A DNA stretch of 64,000 bases from JBBIQS01 sp037442205. GTDB taxonomy: Bacteria; Myxococcota; Myxococcia; Myxococcales; UBA5297. The notes under the pieces were generated by a model. The model saw only the letters and a program-made list of their open reading frames with translations, was not told the DNA's origin and ran no database searches. Shown in pieces: positions 50,400 to 57,953 of the stretch (position 1 is the stretch's first letter; each line of letters starts with the position of its first letter). A program made the position numbers and the translations under genes. The stretch covers positions 15,691 through 79,690 of the forward strand of contig JBBIQS010000032.1 in assembly GCA_037442205.1 (NCBI GenBank). The letters run 5' to 3'.

Positions 50400-51934
50400 G
50401 GCTCGCCCTGCTCGCCGATCGGCAGCTGGTCGGCGCGGTAGCGCTGCAGCACCGCCTGGATGTCCACGTCCTGGCGCCGGTCGGCGTCGTTCATCGGCAC
50501 GAAGGCCCGGATGGCGCGGTGCATCTCCACCGTGCGCGGCCGGCACTCCTTGACCCCGCGCAGATCGACCGCCTGGCACAGCGCCAACAGGTGGATGGCG
50601 GAGACGGTCTCCACCAACTCCAGCACCCGCAGCGCGTCGCGGGCGGCGATGGTCCCCATGCTCACCTTGTCCTGGTTGTGGCACTCGGTGGAGCGGGAAA
50701 AGACGCTGGCCGGCATGGTCAGCTTCAGCGATTCGGCGGTCAGCGCCGAGCAGGTGATCTGCATCGCCTTGAAGCCGTGGTGCGCGACCCGGTCCGGCCC
50801 GGGGCGGGCGACCAGATTGGCGGGCAGGCCGTTGTTGGTGGTCGGGCTGCACAGCAGCGCCAGCTGGCGGTCGAGCAGATCGGCGACGTTGGCCACCGCG
50901 GTCTTCAGCCCGTCCATGGCGAAGGCCACGTGGCCGCCGTAGAAGTTGCCGCCGTGCAGGAAGTCGCCGTTCTCGGGATCGACCAGCGGGTTGTCGTTGG
51001 CGCTGTTGACCTCGACCTCGAGGATCTTGCGGATCGCCGGCAGCGCGTCCATCAGCACGCCGACGATGTGCGGGGCGCAGCGCACCGAGTAGCGGTCCTG
51101 GATGCGGGTCGCCTGCCGGCCGTGGCTGGGGTGGTACTCGAGGTGCTCGCGCATCCACTGGGCGACCAGGGCCTGGCCGGGGTGCGGCTTGAGCTCGAAG
51201 ATGCGGGCGTCGAAGTGCGCCGGCTCGCCCTTGAGCACGTCGCTGGCCATGGCGCTCAGCGTGCCGGCCAGGCGGGCCAGCCGCTTGGCGCGGGTGAAGG
51301 CCAAGCAGCCCAGCGCGGTCATGGCGCTGGTGCCGTTCATCATCGCCAGGCTCTCCTTGGGAGCCAGCCGCAGCGGAGCCAGCCCGGCCTCGGCCAGCGC
51401 CTTCTCCGCCGGCATCACCTGGCCGCGGAAGTAGACCTCGCGCTCGCCGATCACCGTCGCCGCCACGTAGGAGAGCGGGGTCAGGTCGCCCGAGGCGCCC
51501 ACCGAGCCCTCCTCGGGGATCTGCGGCAGGATGCGCTGGTTGAGCAGCTCGCACAGCCGCTCCAGCAGCACCTCGCGGGCCCCGGAGAAGCCGCGCGCCA
51601 GCGCCGCCACTCGCACCGCCACGATCGCCGCCGACTCCAGCTCGCCGAAGTAGCGCCCGGTGCCGCAGCCGTGGAAGCGCACCAGGTTGTGGGGCATCTC
51701 CACCGCCAGCTCGGGCGGGACCTTGTTCTCGCAGCTGTCGCCGAAGCCAGTGGAGACCCCGTAGATGGTCTCGCCCCTCCCCAGCTTGTCGTTGAAGTGC
51801 CCGGCGGCGGCGCGCACCCGGGCGCGCAACTTGGGATCGGGATCCAACACGGCGCGGGCGCGCCCCTGGGCGAGCTCGATCACCTGCTCGATGGTCAGCG
51901 GCTCGAGGCCGAGGTTGAAGGTGGGCTGCGTCAC
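50396..51934 (-). CDS. aromatic amino acid / histidine ammonia-lyase (MIO enzyme)
   Basis: This is a 512-residue protein starting at GTG. The self-processed Ala-Ser-Gly cofactor triad is in GSVGASGDLTPLSYVAATVI. Other family blocks are YGVSTGFGDSCENKVPPELA, QDRYSVRCAPHIVG and HNQDKVSMGTIAARDAL. At the substrate-selective position, where histidine lyases have Ser-His (NLVLSHAAG) and tyrosine lyases His-Leu, this enzyme reads HNLVRFHGCGTG, i.e. Phe-His. It is therefore probably not a plain histidine lyase, and hut genes are absent. With carrier proteins and thioesterase beside it, it most likely makes a cinnamate/coumarate-type starter for an aryl-polyene-like product. Confidence 0.88.
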   Translation of the reverse strand: MTQPTFNLGLEPLTIEQVIELAQGRARAVLDPDPKLRARVRAAAGHFNDKLGRGETIYGVSTGFGDSCENKVPPELAVEMPHNLVRFHGCGTGRYFGELESAAIVAVRVAALARGFSGAREVLLERLCELLNQRILPQIPEEGSVGASGDLTPLSYVAATVIGEREVYFRGQVMPAEKALAEAGLAPLRLAPKESLAMMNGTSAMTALGCLAFTRAKRLARLAGTLSAMASDVLKGEPAHFDARIFELKPHPGQALVAQWMREHLEYHPSHGRQATRIQDRYSVRCAPHIVGVLMDALPAIRKILEVEVNSANDNPLVDPENGDFLHGGNFYGGHVAFAMDGLKTAVANVADLLDRQLALLCSPTTNNGLPANLVARPGPDRVAHHGFKAMQITCSALTAESLKLTMPASVFSRSTECHNQDKVSMGTIAARDALRVLELVETVSAIHLLALCQAVDLRGVKECRPRTVEMHRAIRAFVPMNDADRRQDVDIQAVLQRYRADQLPIGEQGEP

Positions 51935-51960
51935 GGCTGTTCTCGCTTTTCTTGAAAGGC

Positions 51961-52080
51961 GGCCTGTCAGGCCTCCCGTTCACCCCGAGCGGAGGCCGAG
52001 CTCGGCGAGGCCTCATCGAGGGGTCCTCGACTCTGCCTGCCCTGAGGCTATCGAAGGGCTCGGGCCGAACGGATCTCTAC
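51961..52080. repeat. REP-like intergenic inverted repeats
   Basis: The 168-bp gap between the ammonia-lyase gene and the acyl carrier protein gene holds several short inverted repeats: GAGGCC (51992-51997) with GGCCTC (52009-52014), the palindrome CCGAGCTCGG between them, and further down the plus-strand block CCTGAGGCTATCGAAGGG, which resembles the ...CCTTCGA..AGCCTCAGG... extragenic repeats scattered in many high-GC genomes. It may form a transcript-stabilising hairpin within the operon. Confidence 0.35.
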
Positions 52081-52102
52081 GAAGCTCTCATTGAACCAGG
52101 CC

Positions 52103-52360
52103 TCAGGCCTTGAGCACCCCGAGGTTGCTGGCCTCGATCAGGGCCACGATGTCCCCGACGGTGCGCACCTTGAGCAGCTCCTTCTCGGCCACCTTCTTGC
52201 CGGCCAGCGCCTCGAGCTGGACCACCAGGTCGATGGCATCGAGGCTGGTCAGGTCCAGATCCTCGACGAACCGGGACTCGGGCTTGATCTTCGCCCTGTC
52301 CAGGTCGAACAGCTCGGCCATCACCTGAGTGACCTTCTCGTAGACCTGCTCGGATGCCAT
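52103..52360 (-). CDS. acyl carrier protein 2
   Basis: This is an 85-residue acidic helical protein with the carrier motif FVEDLDLTSLDAIDLVVQLE; the Ser of TSLD receives the 4'-phosphopantetheine arm. The fold matches the usual four-helix acyl carrier protein. It lies 83 bp downstream of the other carrier gene. It differs strongly from its neighbour, so the two probably hold different intermediates, as the pairs of carrier proteins in aryl-polyene clusters do. Confidence 0.92.
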   Translation of the reverse strand: MASEQVYEKVTQVMAELFDLDRAKIKPESRFVEDLDLTSLDAIDLVVQLEALAGKKVAEKELLKVRTVGDIVALIEASNLGVLKA

Positions 52361-52443
52361 GGCACTGCTCCCAAAGTGCGGCTCGACCGGAGCTGGTCGC
52401 CCCGGCGAAGAGCCGCCCCGACTGCCCGAATCCCTAGGGGCGC

Positions 52444-52713
52444 TTAGGCCTTGGCCTGCGCCTGCTGCTCGGCGACGTAGGTGGCCAGCGCTCGCACGCT
52501 GGCGAAGATCTTCTTGTTGGTGGCGTCGTCGACCTGGGTCTTGACCCCGTACTTCTTGCGCACCGCCATCGCCAACTCCAGGGCGTCGATCGAGTCGAGC
52601 CCCAGGCCCTCGACGAACAGCGGGGCGGTGCTGTCGATGCCCTCGGCGGTGACGTTCTCCAGCTGCAGGCTGGTGACGATGAGTTCCTTGATTTCCTTCT
52701 CGAGCTTTTCCAT
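52444..52713 (-). CDS. acyl carrier protein 1
   Basis: This is an 89-residue carrier protein beginning MEKLEKEIKELIVTSLQLEN at ATG 52713 behind GAGGAC, 11 nt after the acyltransferase stop. The prosthetic-group motif is FVEGLGLDSIDALELAMAV (Ser of DSID). KKYGVKTQVDDATNKKIFAS is typical of the aryl-polyene and DUF1493-like carriers with an extended helix 3. Its C-terminus is Gln/Ala-rich. The holo-ACP synthase upstream in the same block presumably activates it. Confidence 0.92.
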   Translation of the reverse strand: MEKLEKEIKELIVTSLQLENVTAEGIDSTAPLFVEGLGLDSIDALELAMAVRKKYGVKTQVDDATNKKIFASVRALATYVAEQQAQAKA

Positions 52714-52724
52714 GTCGTCCTCGT

Positions 52725-53546
52725 CTATCCGGTCCCGGTGGGTCGCAGGACCTTCTGCTGATCGGCCGGTTGCGCCGGCCGGGTGGAGTAGAAGTCCTGG
52801 ACCAGCGTGCGGAAGCGCTCCTCCGTCTGCTGGCACAGGACGGCCGGGTCGGCCCCGGCGGTATCGATAAGCGGCAGCGCGCTGACGCGCATGGTCGCGG
52901 TGTGCGGCGGGATCACGTACCAGGGCACCCCGCGCATCAGCGTCGGCGGGTCCATGGTGATGAACACCGGCAGGATGGGCACCTTGGCCCGCGCCGCCAC
53001 GTCGAAGGCGCCCTGGCGGAAGCGGCCCAGCCCGCGCTCGGGCGAGCGGGTCCCCTCGGGGAAGATCAGCACCGGGAAGCCCGCCGCCAGCCGCTCCTCG
53101 GCGGCGCGGATCACCGCGCCCCCGGAGAAGATGTCTCCGCTGCCGGCGTCGATGTGCCAGCAGGCCTTGAGCAGCCGCCCTACCAGCGGGCTCTTGAACA
53201 TGGCGTGCTTGGCCACCACCAGCAGCCGGTGGTGCATCGACTGCAGCGCGGTCATGTCGATCAGGCTGGGGTGGTTGGCCACCATCACGAACGGACCGTC
53301 GGGGATGGCAAAGCGGCTGGTGCGCGGGTCGAAGTCGATCAGCCCCAGCACCCGCATGTAGTTGTGGAAGAAGACGAAGTCGGCGCCGACCTTGTCCAGG
53401 CAGGCGCGGTTCTTCTCCATCGGATCCCTGCGCAGCAGGCGGGCCAGCGGCAGCCGCAGCCAGGCCAGCAGCGCGCCGCCGGTGAAGAAGATGACGAAGG
53501 CGCTGCCGGTGAGCAGGACGCGCAGGATGTGCTTGAGGAGCCGCAT
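52725..53546 (-). CDS. lysophospholipid acyltransferase family protein (PlsC-like)
   Basis: This is a 273-residue membrane protein. ATG 53546 shares one base with the stop of the holo-ACP synthase (TGATG). One N-terminal helix (LLTGSAFVIFFTGGALLAWL) is followed by the PlsC domain: VMVANHPSLIDMTAL (the H-x4-D catalytic pair), LIFPEGTRSPE (substrate pocket) and VPILPVFITMDPPTLMRG. Such enzymes move acyl groups from carrier protein to a glycerol or other lipid headgroup. In aryl-polyene and flexirubin clusters this family is taken to attach the polyene to a membrane lipid. Confidence 0.9.
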   Translation of the reverse strand: MRLLKHILRVLLTGSAFVIFFTGGALLAWLRLPLARLLRRDPMEKNRACLDKVGADFVFFHNYMRVLGLIDFDPRTSRFAIPDGPFVMVANHPSLIDMTALQSMHHRLLVVAKHAMFKSPLVGRLLKACWHIDAGSGDIFSGGAVIRAAEERLAAGFPVLIFPEGTRSPERGLGRFRQGAFDVAARAKVPILPVFITMDPPTLMRGVPWYVIPPHTATMRVSALPLIDTAGADPAVLCQQTEERFRTLVQDFYSTRPAQPADQQKVLRPTGTG

Positions 53547-53944
53547 CACTGCACCACCACGAAGGCCATCGCCAGGTTGCCGGAGTGCGTCAGGCTCAAC
53601 AGCGCCGCGGAGCCGCCCTGCTTCGCCATCGCGTCGCGGGCGCGCTCGCCCAGCCGCAGCGAGGGCGCGCTGCCCATCTCGCCCACCACCTCGATCTCGT
53701 TGAGGGCGATGCCGCCGAAGATCCCCTTGCCCACCGCCTTGAGGAAGGCCTCCTTGGCGGCGAAGCGGGCGGCGTAATGCTGGGGCGGAAAGGCCCGCGA
53801 CTCGCAGTCGCGGCGCTCGGTCTCGGAGAAGACGTGGCCCAGGAATCCCGGTCTCTTGAGGCTGCGCGACAAGCGATCGATCTCCACCAGGTCGGTCCCG
53901 ATGCCGACTAATCTGTTCGCGCCTAGCGCCGCCTCGACTGCCAT
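53546..53944 (-). CDS. acpS: holo-[acyl carrier protein] synthase (AcpS-type phosphopantetheinyl transferase)
   Basis: This is a 132-residue enzyme of normal AcpS length. Motifs are LVGIGTDLVEIDRLSRSL (Mg-binding Asp), HYAARFAAKEAFLKAVGKGI (Glu/Lys) and LSLTHSGNLAMAFVV. It transfers phosphopantetheine from CoA to carrier-protein Ser. It could be the cell's main AcpS or one dedicated to the two carriers downstream; its place as first gene of the block favours the latter. The symbol is given for the family. Confidence 0.9.
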   Translation of the reverse strand: MAVEAALGANRLVGIGTDLVEIDRLSRSLKRPGFLGHVFSETERRDCESRAFPPQHYAARFAAKEAFLKAVGKGIFGGIALNEIEVVGEMGSAPSLRLGERARDAMAKQGGSAALLSLTHSGNLAMAFVVVQ

Positions 53945-54340
53945 GTCCGAATCCGACCTCCGGGGTTGGTCGCTTCACCCGCTCTTCAGGGGAAACGCCA
54001 GCCGGAATCGGTATAGGAATCACATAAGTTGGCTCGCTGACAATACCCGAGACAGGGCAGTGCTTCCGGGCCCTTCGCCGCTGGCCCTGCGAGCGAGCGC
54101 TATGAGCCGCGCGCGTCAGCAAGGGGCGGGCGTGGAGACCTGAGCAGCGACCGGCAGCGGGTGGTCCATGCCGCCCGCGGCCTCGTGGGAGGAGCTCAGC
54201 ACTGGCCGCCTGTGCAGCCTGCCGAGGGGCACCGGGGCGAGCCCTTTCTCACCGCAAAAACTCGACCGCTCGCCCGCGGGGCTGGGCCTCGAGCTGCGGG
54301 TCGCGATAGTTTCGAGTTCTCTTTGAGGAGGGGGCCAACC
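53945..54340. other. divergent intergenic region, no gene found
   Basis: About 400 bp lie between the holo-ACP synthase start and the von Willebrand A lipoprotein start. No reading frame here looks real. A locally AT-rich patch around 54005-54050 (for example TATAGG and TGACAAT tracts) may contain the promoters of both units, but no clear -35/-10 pair was found. Confidence 0.4.
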
Positions 54341-55516
54341 ATGCGCCAGGCCTTGGCACTGATCGCGATCGCCGCGCTGTCCTGCACGCGCGCTCCGGAG
54401 CCGGCGCCGCCGACTCCCTGCGACAACGGCGCCTGCGCTCCCGGGTACTTCTGCGACTCCGGCAATCGCTGCGTCGCGGGCACTTCATGCGGGACCTTTC
54501 ATCCGATCGGCACGAGGATTCCGCCCAGAGTGATGCTGGCGATCGATCGCTCGGGTTCCATGGGCGAGTTGGAAGGCGGAACCGGGTCGGTCAGCAAGTG
54601 GGCCGACCTCGTCGACGCGCTCGCGCGGCCAGGCGGGCTTCTGGATCAGACGAAGGATCGGGGCGTCTTCGGCCTGGCGTTCTTTCCCGCCATTGGAGCC
54701 ACCGCCTGCGAGCCCGGAAGCATCCTGGTCCAGCCCAGCTTCAACGCCGTGCCACAGATCATCTCCCAGCTGCGATCGATCGAAACCGGCGGCGGCTCTC
54801 CTTCCGCCGCGATGCTCAATGCCATCGCCGCCGACGCCACTTTCATGAACGCCGATTCAGGCGCCACGCGAATGGTGCTGCTGATGACCGACGGCCTTCC
54901 GGACTGCAACAACAGCCTGACCTCGGCCTGCGAATCCTGTGTAAGTGAGAGCACTTGCACCGCGTGCCTGGGCGCGAGCAGCGGTTGCGGGTCGAATTGC
55001 TCCTGCTCGGATCCGGCGACCTGCCTGGACGGCGAGGCGCTGGTGGCGGCGGTCAAGAACCTCAAGAGCCTGGGCGTCAACACGCTGATCGTCGGCTTCG
55101 GCGCCGGAACCGCCTCGGGCCCCGCCGCGGACATCCTCAACCAGGCCGCGCTGGAGGGCGGGCTGGCCAACCCCTCGCCCCCCTTCTACACGCAGGCCGA
55201 CGATGGCCGGGCGTTGCAGCGCGCCTTGTTCTTGGCTATCGCCGGCTCACTGCAGCCGTGCGCCTGGCACCTCGCCCAACCGCCTGTGAGCGCTCGGGGA
55301 TTGCAGATCCTCCTCAGGGATCTGTCCGCCAAGAGCGAGCGCTGGCTCGTCCAGGGAACCGACTGGAAGTTCGAAAGCCCCGAGCTGTGCTTTTCGCCGA
55401 CCCCGGTCCTGCGGCGGGATTGCGGAGTGGAATTGAGCGCCGAGCTGTGCATCGCGTTCCAGGCTGCCCCGCCGGATCGCTATCAGCTCCAGTTCGTCTG
55501 CGCGACCGGCACCTGA
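54341..55516 (+). CDS. von Willebrand factor A domain lipoprotein
   Basis: This is a 391-residue protein starting at ATG 54341, with GAGGAGGGGG ahead. The lipobox is AIAALSC (Cys15). A short Cys cluster (CDNGACAPGYFCDSGNRC) follows. The vWA domain runs from about residue 62 to 310: VMLAIDRSGSM (MIDAS metal site), IETGGGSPSAAML (second MIDAS loop) and MVLLMTDGLPDC (third). A Cys-rich insert (CESCVSESTCTACLGASSGC) sits in the middle. The last 90 residues are beta-rich with paired Cys. It probably mediates metal-dependent protein binding at the cell surface. Confidence 0.88.
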   Translation: MRQALALIAIAALSCTRAPEPAPPTPCDNGACAPGYFCDSGNRCVAGTSCGTFHPIGTRIPPRVMLAIDRSGSMGELEGGTGSVSKWADLVDALARPGGLLDQTKDRGVFGLAFFPAIGATACEPGSILVQPSFNAVPQIISQLRSIETGGGSPSAAMLNAIAADATFMNADSGATRMVLLMTDGLPDCNNSLTSACESCVSESTCTACLGASSGCGSNCSCSDPATCLDGEALVAAVKNLKSLGVNTLIVGFGAGTASGPAADILNQAALEGGLANPSPPFYTQADDGRALQRALFLAIAGSLQPCAWHLAQPPVSARGLQILLRDLSAKSERWLVQGTDWKFESPELCFSPTPVLRRDCGVELSAELCIAFQAAPPDRYQLQFVCATGT

Positions 55517-55588
55517 GCAACTCCCGGACGCGAAATCGATCCTTCCCGGGCGCTTGGGCTCAACGGGGCGAAGCCGCACGTTCGCTCC

Positions 55589-56623
55589 ATGAGCTCCGCC
55601 AGCTCCCCAAGAGATCCGTCGCCCGTGGAAGCCAGGGTCCGCCCGTCGGTCATCATCCTGATTGCACTGGCGATTCTCGCCGCCGCCTGCGCCGGCGGAT
55701 ACGTCCGCGAAACCACCCCCGAGGCGGTCCAGCCGACGCCCGAGCTGGTGGCCCGCGGCGCCTACCTGGTCAAGAACGTCAGCGCCTGCGGCACCTGCCA
55801 CACCACCCGCACCACCGGGAACCTGGCGGGGAGCGAGCGCCCCGACCTCGAGCTCGCCGGCGGCAACGTCCTCGAGTCGAGCTCGCCGCACATCAAGGCC
55901 TGGGTCCCCAACATCACCAGCGACAAGTCCACCGGAATCGGGCGCTGGACCGACGACCAGGTGATGCGCGCCATCCGCGACGGCGTCGACGACCAGGGGA
56001 AGTTCCTGCTGCCGCTCATGCCCTGGGACTCGTTCGTGCACATGTCCGATGAGGACGTGCGCGCGGTGGTCGCCTACCTGCGCTCGCTGCCGCCCAGGAT
56101 CCAGACCCGGGTGCCGGTCAAGAACGAGGTGCCGTTCTTCGTCGGCATCGGCCTGGATTGGTTCGGTATCGGCAGGCACAGGCCGGCCCGCGGCGTCGTC
56201 GCTCCCTCGCCCGCCGACCGCGTGGCCTACGGCGGCTACCTGGTGCAGCTCGCCACCTGCCTCGACTGCCACTCGCTCGGCAAGCAGGGAGTCCGCAAGC
56301 CCGGCGACCGCAATCTGGCCGGCAGCGAGGTGCCGCTGCTCGAGGGCGGCGAGGTCTGGGCGCGCAACCTCACCCCCGACCCGGAGACCGGGATCGGCCG
56401 CTACAGCCACAACCAGGTGAAGAGCGCCATCCGCGGCGCCACGCGCCTGGACGGCAAGAAGATGGCCCCGCCGATGCTGGATCAGTCGCTCCACTACGCC
56501 GGGATGACCGACGCCGACCTCGACGCGATCGTCGACTTCCTGTTCGCCCAGCCTCCGGTGCGGCAGCAGATCCCGGCGCGCAAGCTCGACGCAGCCACCC
56601 GGGCCCGGCTGGGCGAGGAATGA
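55589..56623 (+). CDS. di-haem cytochrome c, membrane-anchored
   Basis: This is a 344-residue protein with one N-terminal hydrophobic helix (VIILIALAILAAACAGGYV), either anchor or lipobox. Two c-type haem sites are visible, CGTCH at about 67-71 and CLDCH at about 224-228. Candidate axial Met residues are in LPLMPWDSFVHM and KKMAPPMLDQS. Each half repeats N-L-A-G-S-E (GNLAGSERP, RNLAGSEVP) and an N-I-T/N-L-T-P segment followed by TGIGRW/TGIGRY, so the protein arose by duplication. It resembles the cytochrome subunits of periplasmic dehydrogenases. No dehydrogenase is adjacent. Confidence 0.88.
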   Translation: MSSASSPRDPSPVEARVRPSVIILIALAILAAACAGGYVRETTPEAVQPTPELVARGAYLVKNVSACGTCHTTRTTGNLAGSERPDLELAGGNVLESSSPHIKAWVPNITSDKSTGIGRWTDDQVMRAIRDGVDDQGKFLLPLMPWDSFVHMSDEDVRAVVAYLRSLPPRIQTRVPVKNEVPFFVGIGLDWFGIGRHRPARGVVAPSPADRVAYGGYLVQLATCLDCHSLGKQGVRKPGDRNLAGSEVPLLEGGEVWARNLTPDPETGIGRYSHNQVKSAIRGATRLDGKKMAPPMLDQSLHYAGMTDADLDAIVDFLFAQPPVRQQIPARKLDAATRARLGEE

Positions 56624-56675
56624 GCGATTGGGATCCATTCAGGTGGCTGTGGAATTCGTTCCCTGGAGGTCGACT

Positions 56676-57050
56676 ATGCTCCGATTCCTGTCCGCGCTCT
56701 TCGCGGCAATGACCTTGGTCGCGGCAATCCCCGGCGTCGCGCGCGCGGTGACCGTCAAGGAGGAGAAACCCGGGCTGCTCCAGAGGGCCAAGGTCTCCTC
56801 CGACGCGGCCATCGCCGCGGCGAAGGCCAAGGTTCCCCAAGGCGAGATCGTCGACGCGGCCATCGAGGAAGAGAAGGGGAAGCTCATCTACTCCTTCGAC
56901 ATGAAGGTGAAGGGCAAGGAAGGGATCGACGAGGTCGAAGTCGACGCCATGACCGGCACCGTCCTGAGCGTGAGGCATGAGTCGGAGGCGGAAGAGGAGA
57001 AGGAGAAGGAAGCCGAGGGGAAGACGCGCACCCCCAAGAGCAGCCCCTGA
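56676..57050 (+). CDS. secreted PepSY-domain protein
   Basis: This is a 124-residue protein starting at ATG 56676 behind GGAGGT. The signal peptide ends near GVARA. Residues about 35-95 make one PepSY domain: AAIAAAKAKVPQGEIVDAAI, EEEKGKLIYSFDMKVKG and DEVEVDAMTGTVLSVRHE. PepSY domains often inhibit or modulate proteases or sense small ligands in the envelope. The C-terminal 25 residues are a Glu/Lys-rich run. The gene sits 52 bp after the cytochrome gene, perhaps in the same transcript. Confidence 0.88.
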   Translation: MLRFLSALFAAMTLVAAIPGVARAVTVKEEKPGLLQRAKVSSDAAIAAAKAKVPQGEIVDAAIEEEKGKLIYSFDMKVKGKEGIDEVEVDAMTGTVLSVRHESEAEEEKEKEAEGKTRTPKSSP

Positions 57051-57068
57051 GCCCTGGGCCTGGGGGCT
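57042..57068. terminator. possible hairpin over the PepSY stop codon
   Basis: AGCCCC (57042-57047) pairs with GGGGCT (57063-57068), separated by 15 bases. It overlaps the stop codon of the PepSY gene and lies between convergent genes. No T tract follows, so this is a weak call. Confidence 0.3.
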
Positions 57069-57095
57069 GTCCGTGCGCGGCAGACGATCGCCTAG

Positions 57096-57953
57096 CTAGG
57101 ACAACGGCGCCGGCGCCGGGGAGTGCCGCCAGTCCTTGGCGTCGCCGGCCGGCTCGTGCGCGGGGCGCATCACCGGCTGCCCGAGCAGCTCGGCCAGCGG
57201 AACCGGAGCCAAGCCCTTGCGCTTGAGCCCGTCGAGCACCGCCTCGACCTGGGCCAGCCAGGCGTCGCGCAGCGTGGGATCCGGCAGCCAGTCGTGGAGC
57301 AGGATGATGTCGCCGCCCCGGGCCTTGGCCACCACCTTGTCGGCCAGCCCCTCCAGCCGGCGGTTGGCGAAGTCGACCGGGCGGTTGGAAAAGCAGACGC
57401 AGAACAGGCCTCGCTCAGCCAGCGCGAGCCCGAGCCGAGGATTGGTCACTCCCACCGGCGGCCGGAACGCGAGCGGGTGAACCCCGAGCCCTTCCAGGAG
57501 CTTGCTGCACTCGTCGATCTCGCTCTCCAGAGTCGCCCACGAGCGCATCATCAGCAGCGGGTCGTGGCTGAGCGAGTGGTTGGCCACCTCGTGCCCCTCG
57601 GCCAGGATTCGCCGCACCAGCTCGGGATGGCGGCGGACGCGGTCGCCGACCAGGAAGAAGCAGGCCTTGGTCCGCCGGCGGGCCAGCAGATCGAGCAGCG
57701 CCGGAGTGGCCACCGGATCCGGGCCGTCGTCGAAGGTCAGCGCCACCGACTTCGAGTCCCGCGAGCCGTGGTTGCGGATGGCGAAGAAGAAGCTCCAGCT
57801 GGGGAACAGGGGCGCGATCGCCGTCAGCGCCACGAAGCCGATCAGCGGCAGCACCGCCAGCCGCAGGTCGACCTGGGTGAGCAGCGCCGCCCCGATCAGC
57901 GCCAAGACCCCGGTGGCGCTGGCCTTCGACGGCTTATGAAGGCCGGTGCTCAT
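57096..57953 (-). CDS. polysaccharide deacetylase (carbohydrate esterase 4) family, membrane-anchored
   Basis: This is a 285-residue protein. Two hydrophobic segments near the start (ATGVLALIGAALLTQVDLRL, VLPLIGFVALTAIAPLF) anchor it. CE4 motifs are SVALTFDDGPDPVATP (metal and catalytic Asp), EVANHSLSHDPLLM (two metal His), AFRPPVGVTNPRL (Arg) and DIILLHDWLPD (catalytic His). It would remove acetyl groups from N-acetyl sugars or a related amide. Its start overlaps the stop of the radical SAM gene (ATGA), so the two products should act together, possibly on a glycosylated lipid. Confidence 0.9.
   Translation of the reverse strand: MSTGLHKPSKASATGVLALIGAALLTQVDLRLAVLPLIGFVALTAIAPLFPSWSFFFAIRNHGSRDSKSVALTFDDGPDPVATPALLDLLARRRTKACFFLVGDRVRRHPELVRRILAEGHEVANHSLSHDPLLMMRSWATLESEIDECSKLLEGLGVHPLAFRPPVGVTNPRLGLALAERGLFCVCFSNRPVDFANRRLEGLADKVVAKARGGDIILLHDWLPDPTLRDAWLAQVEAVLDGLKRKGLAPVPLAELLGQPVMRPAHEPAGDAKDWRHSPAPAPLS

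Noticed and set aside
49968..52016. A 682-codon frame suggesting an ammonia-lyase/thioesterase fusion
   Set aside because: The N-terminal part is a shadow of the lyase gene in another frame; the GTG start at 50399 overlapping the lyase stop explains the thioesterase.
53856..54143. A 95-codon plus-strand frame in the divergent gap before the vWA lipoprotein
   Set aside because: It overlaps the holo-ACP synthase start on the other strand, has no ribosome site and no recognisable composition.
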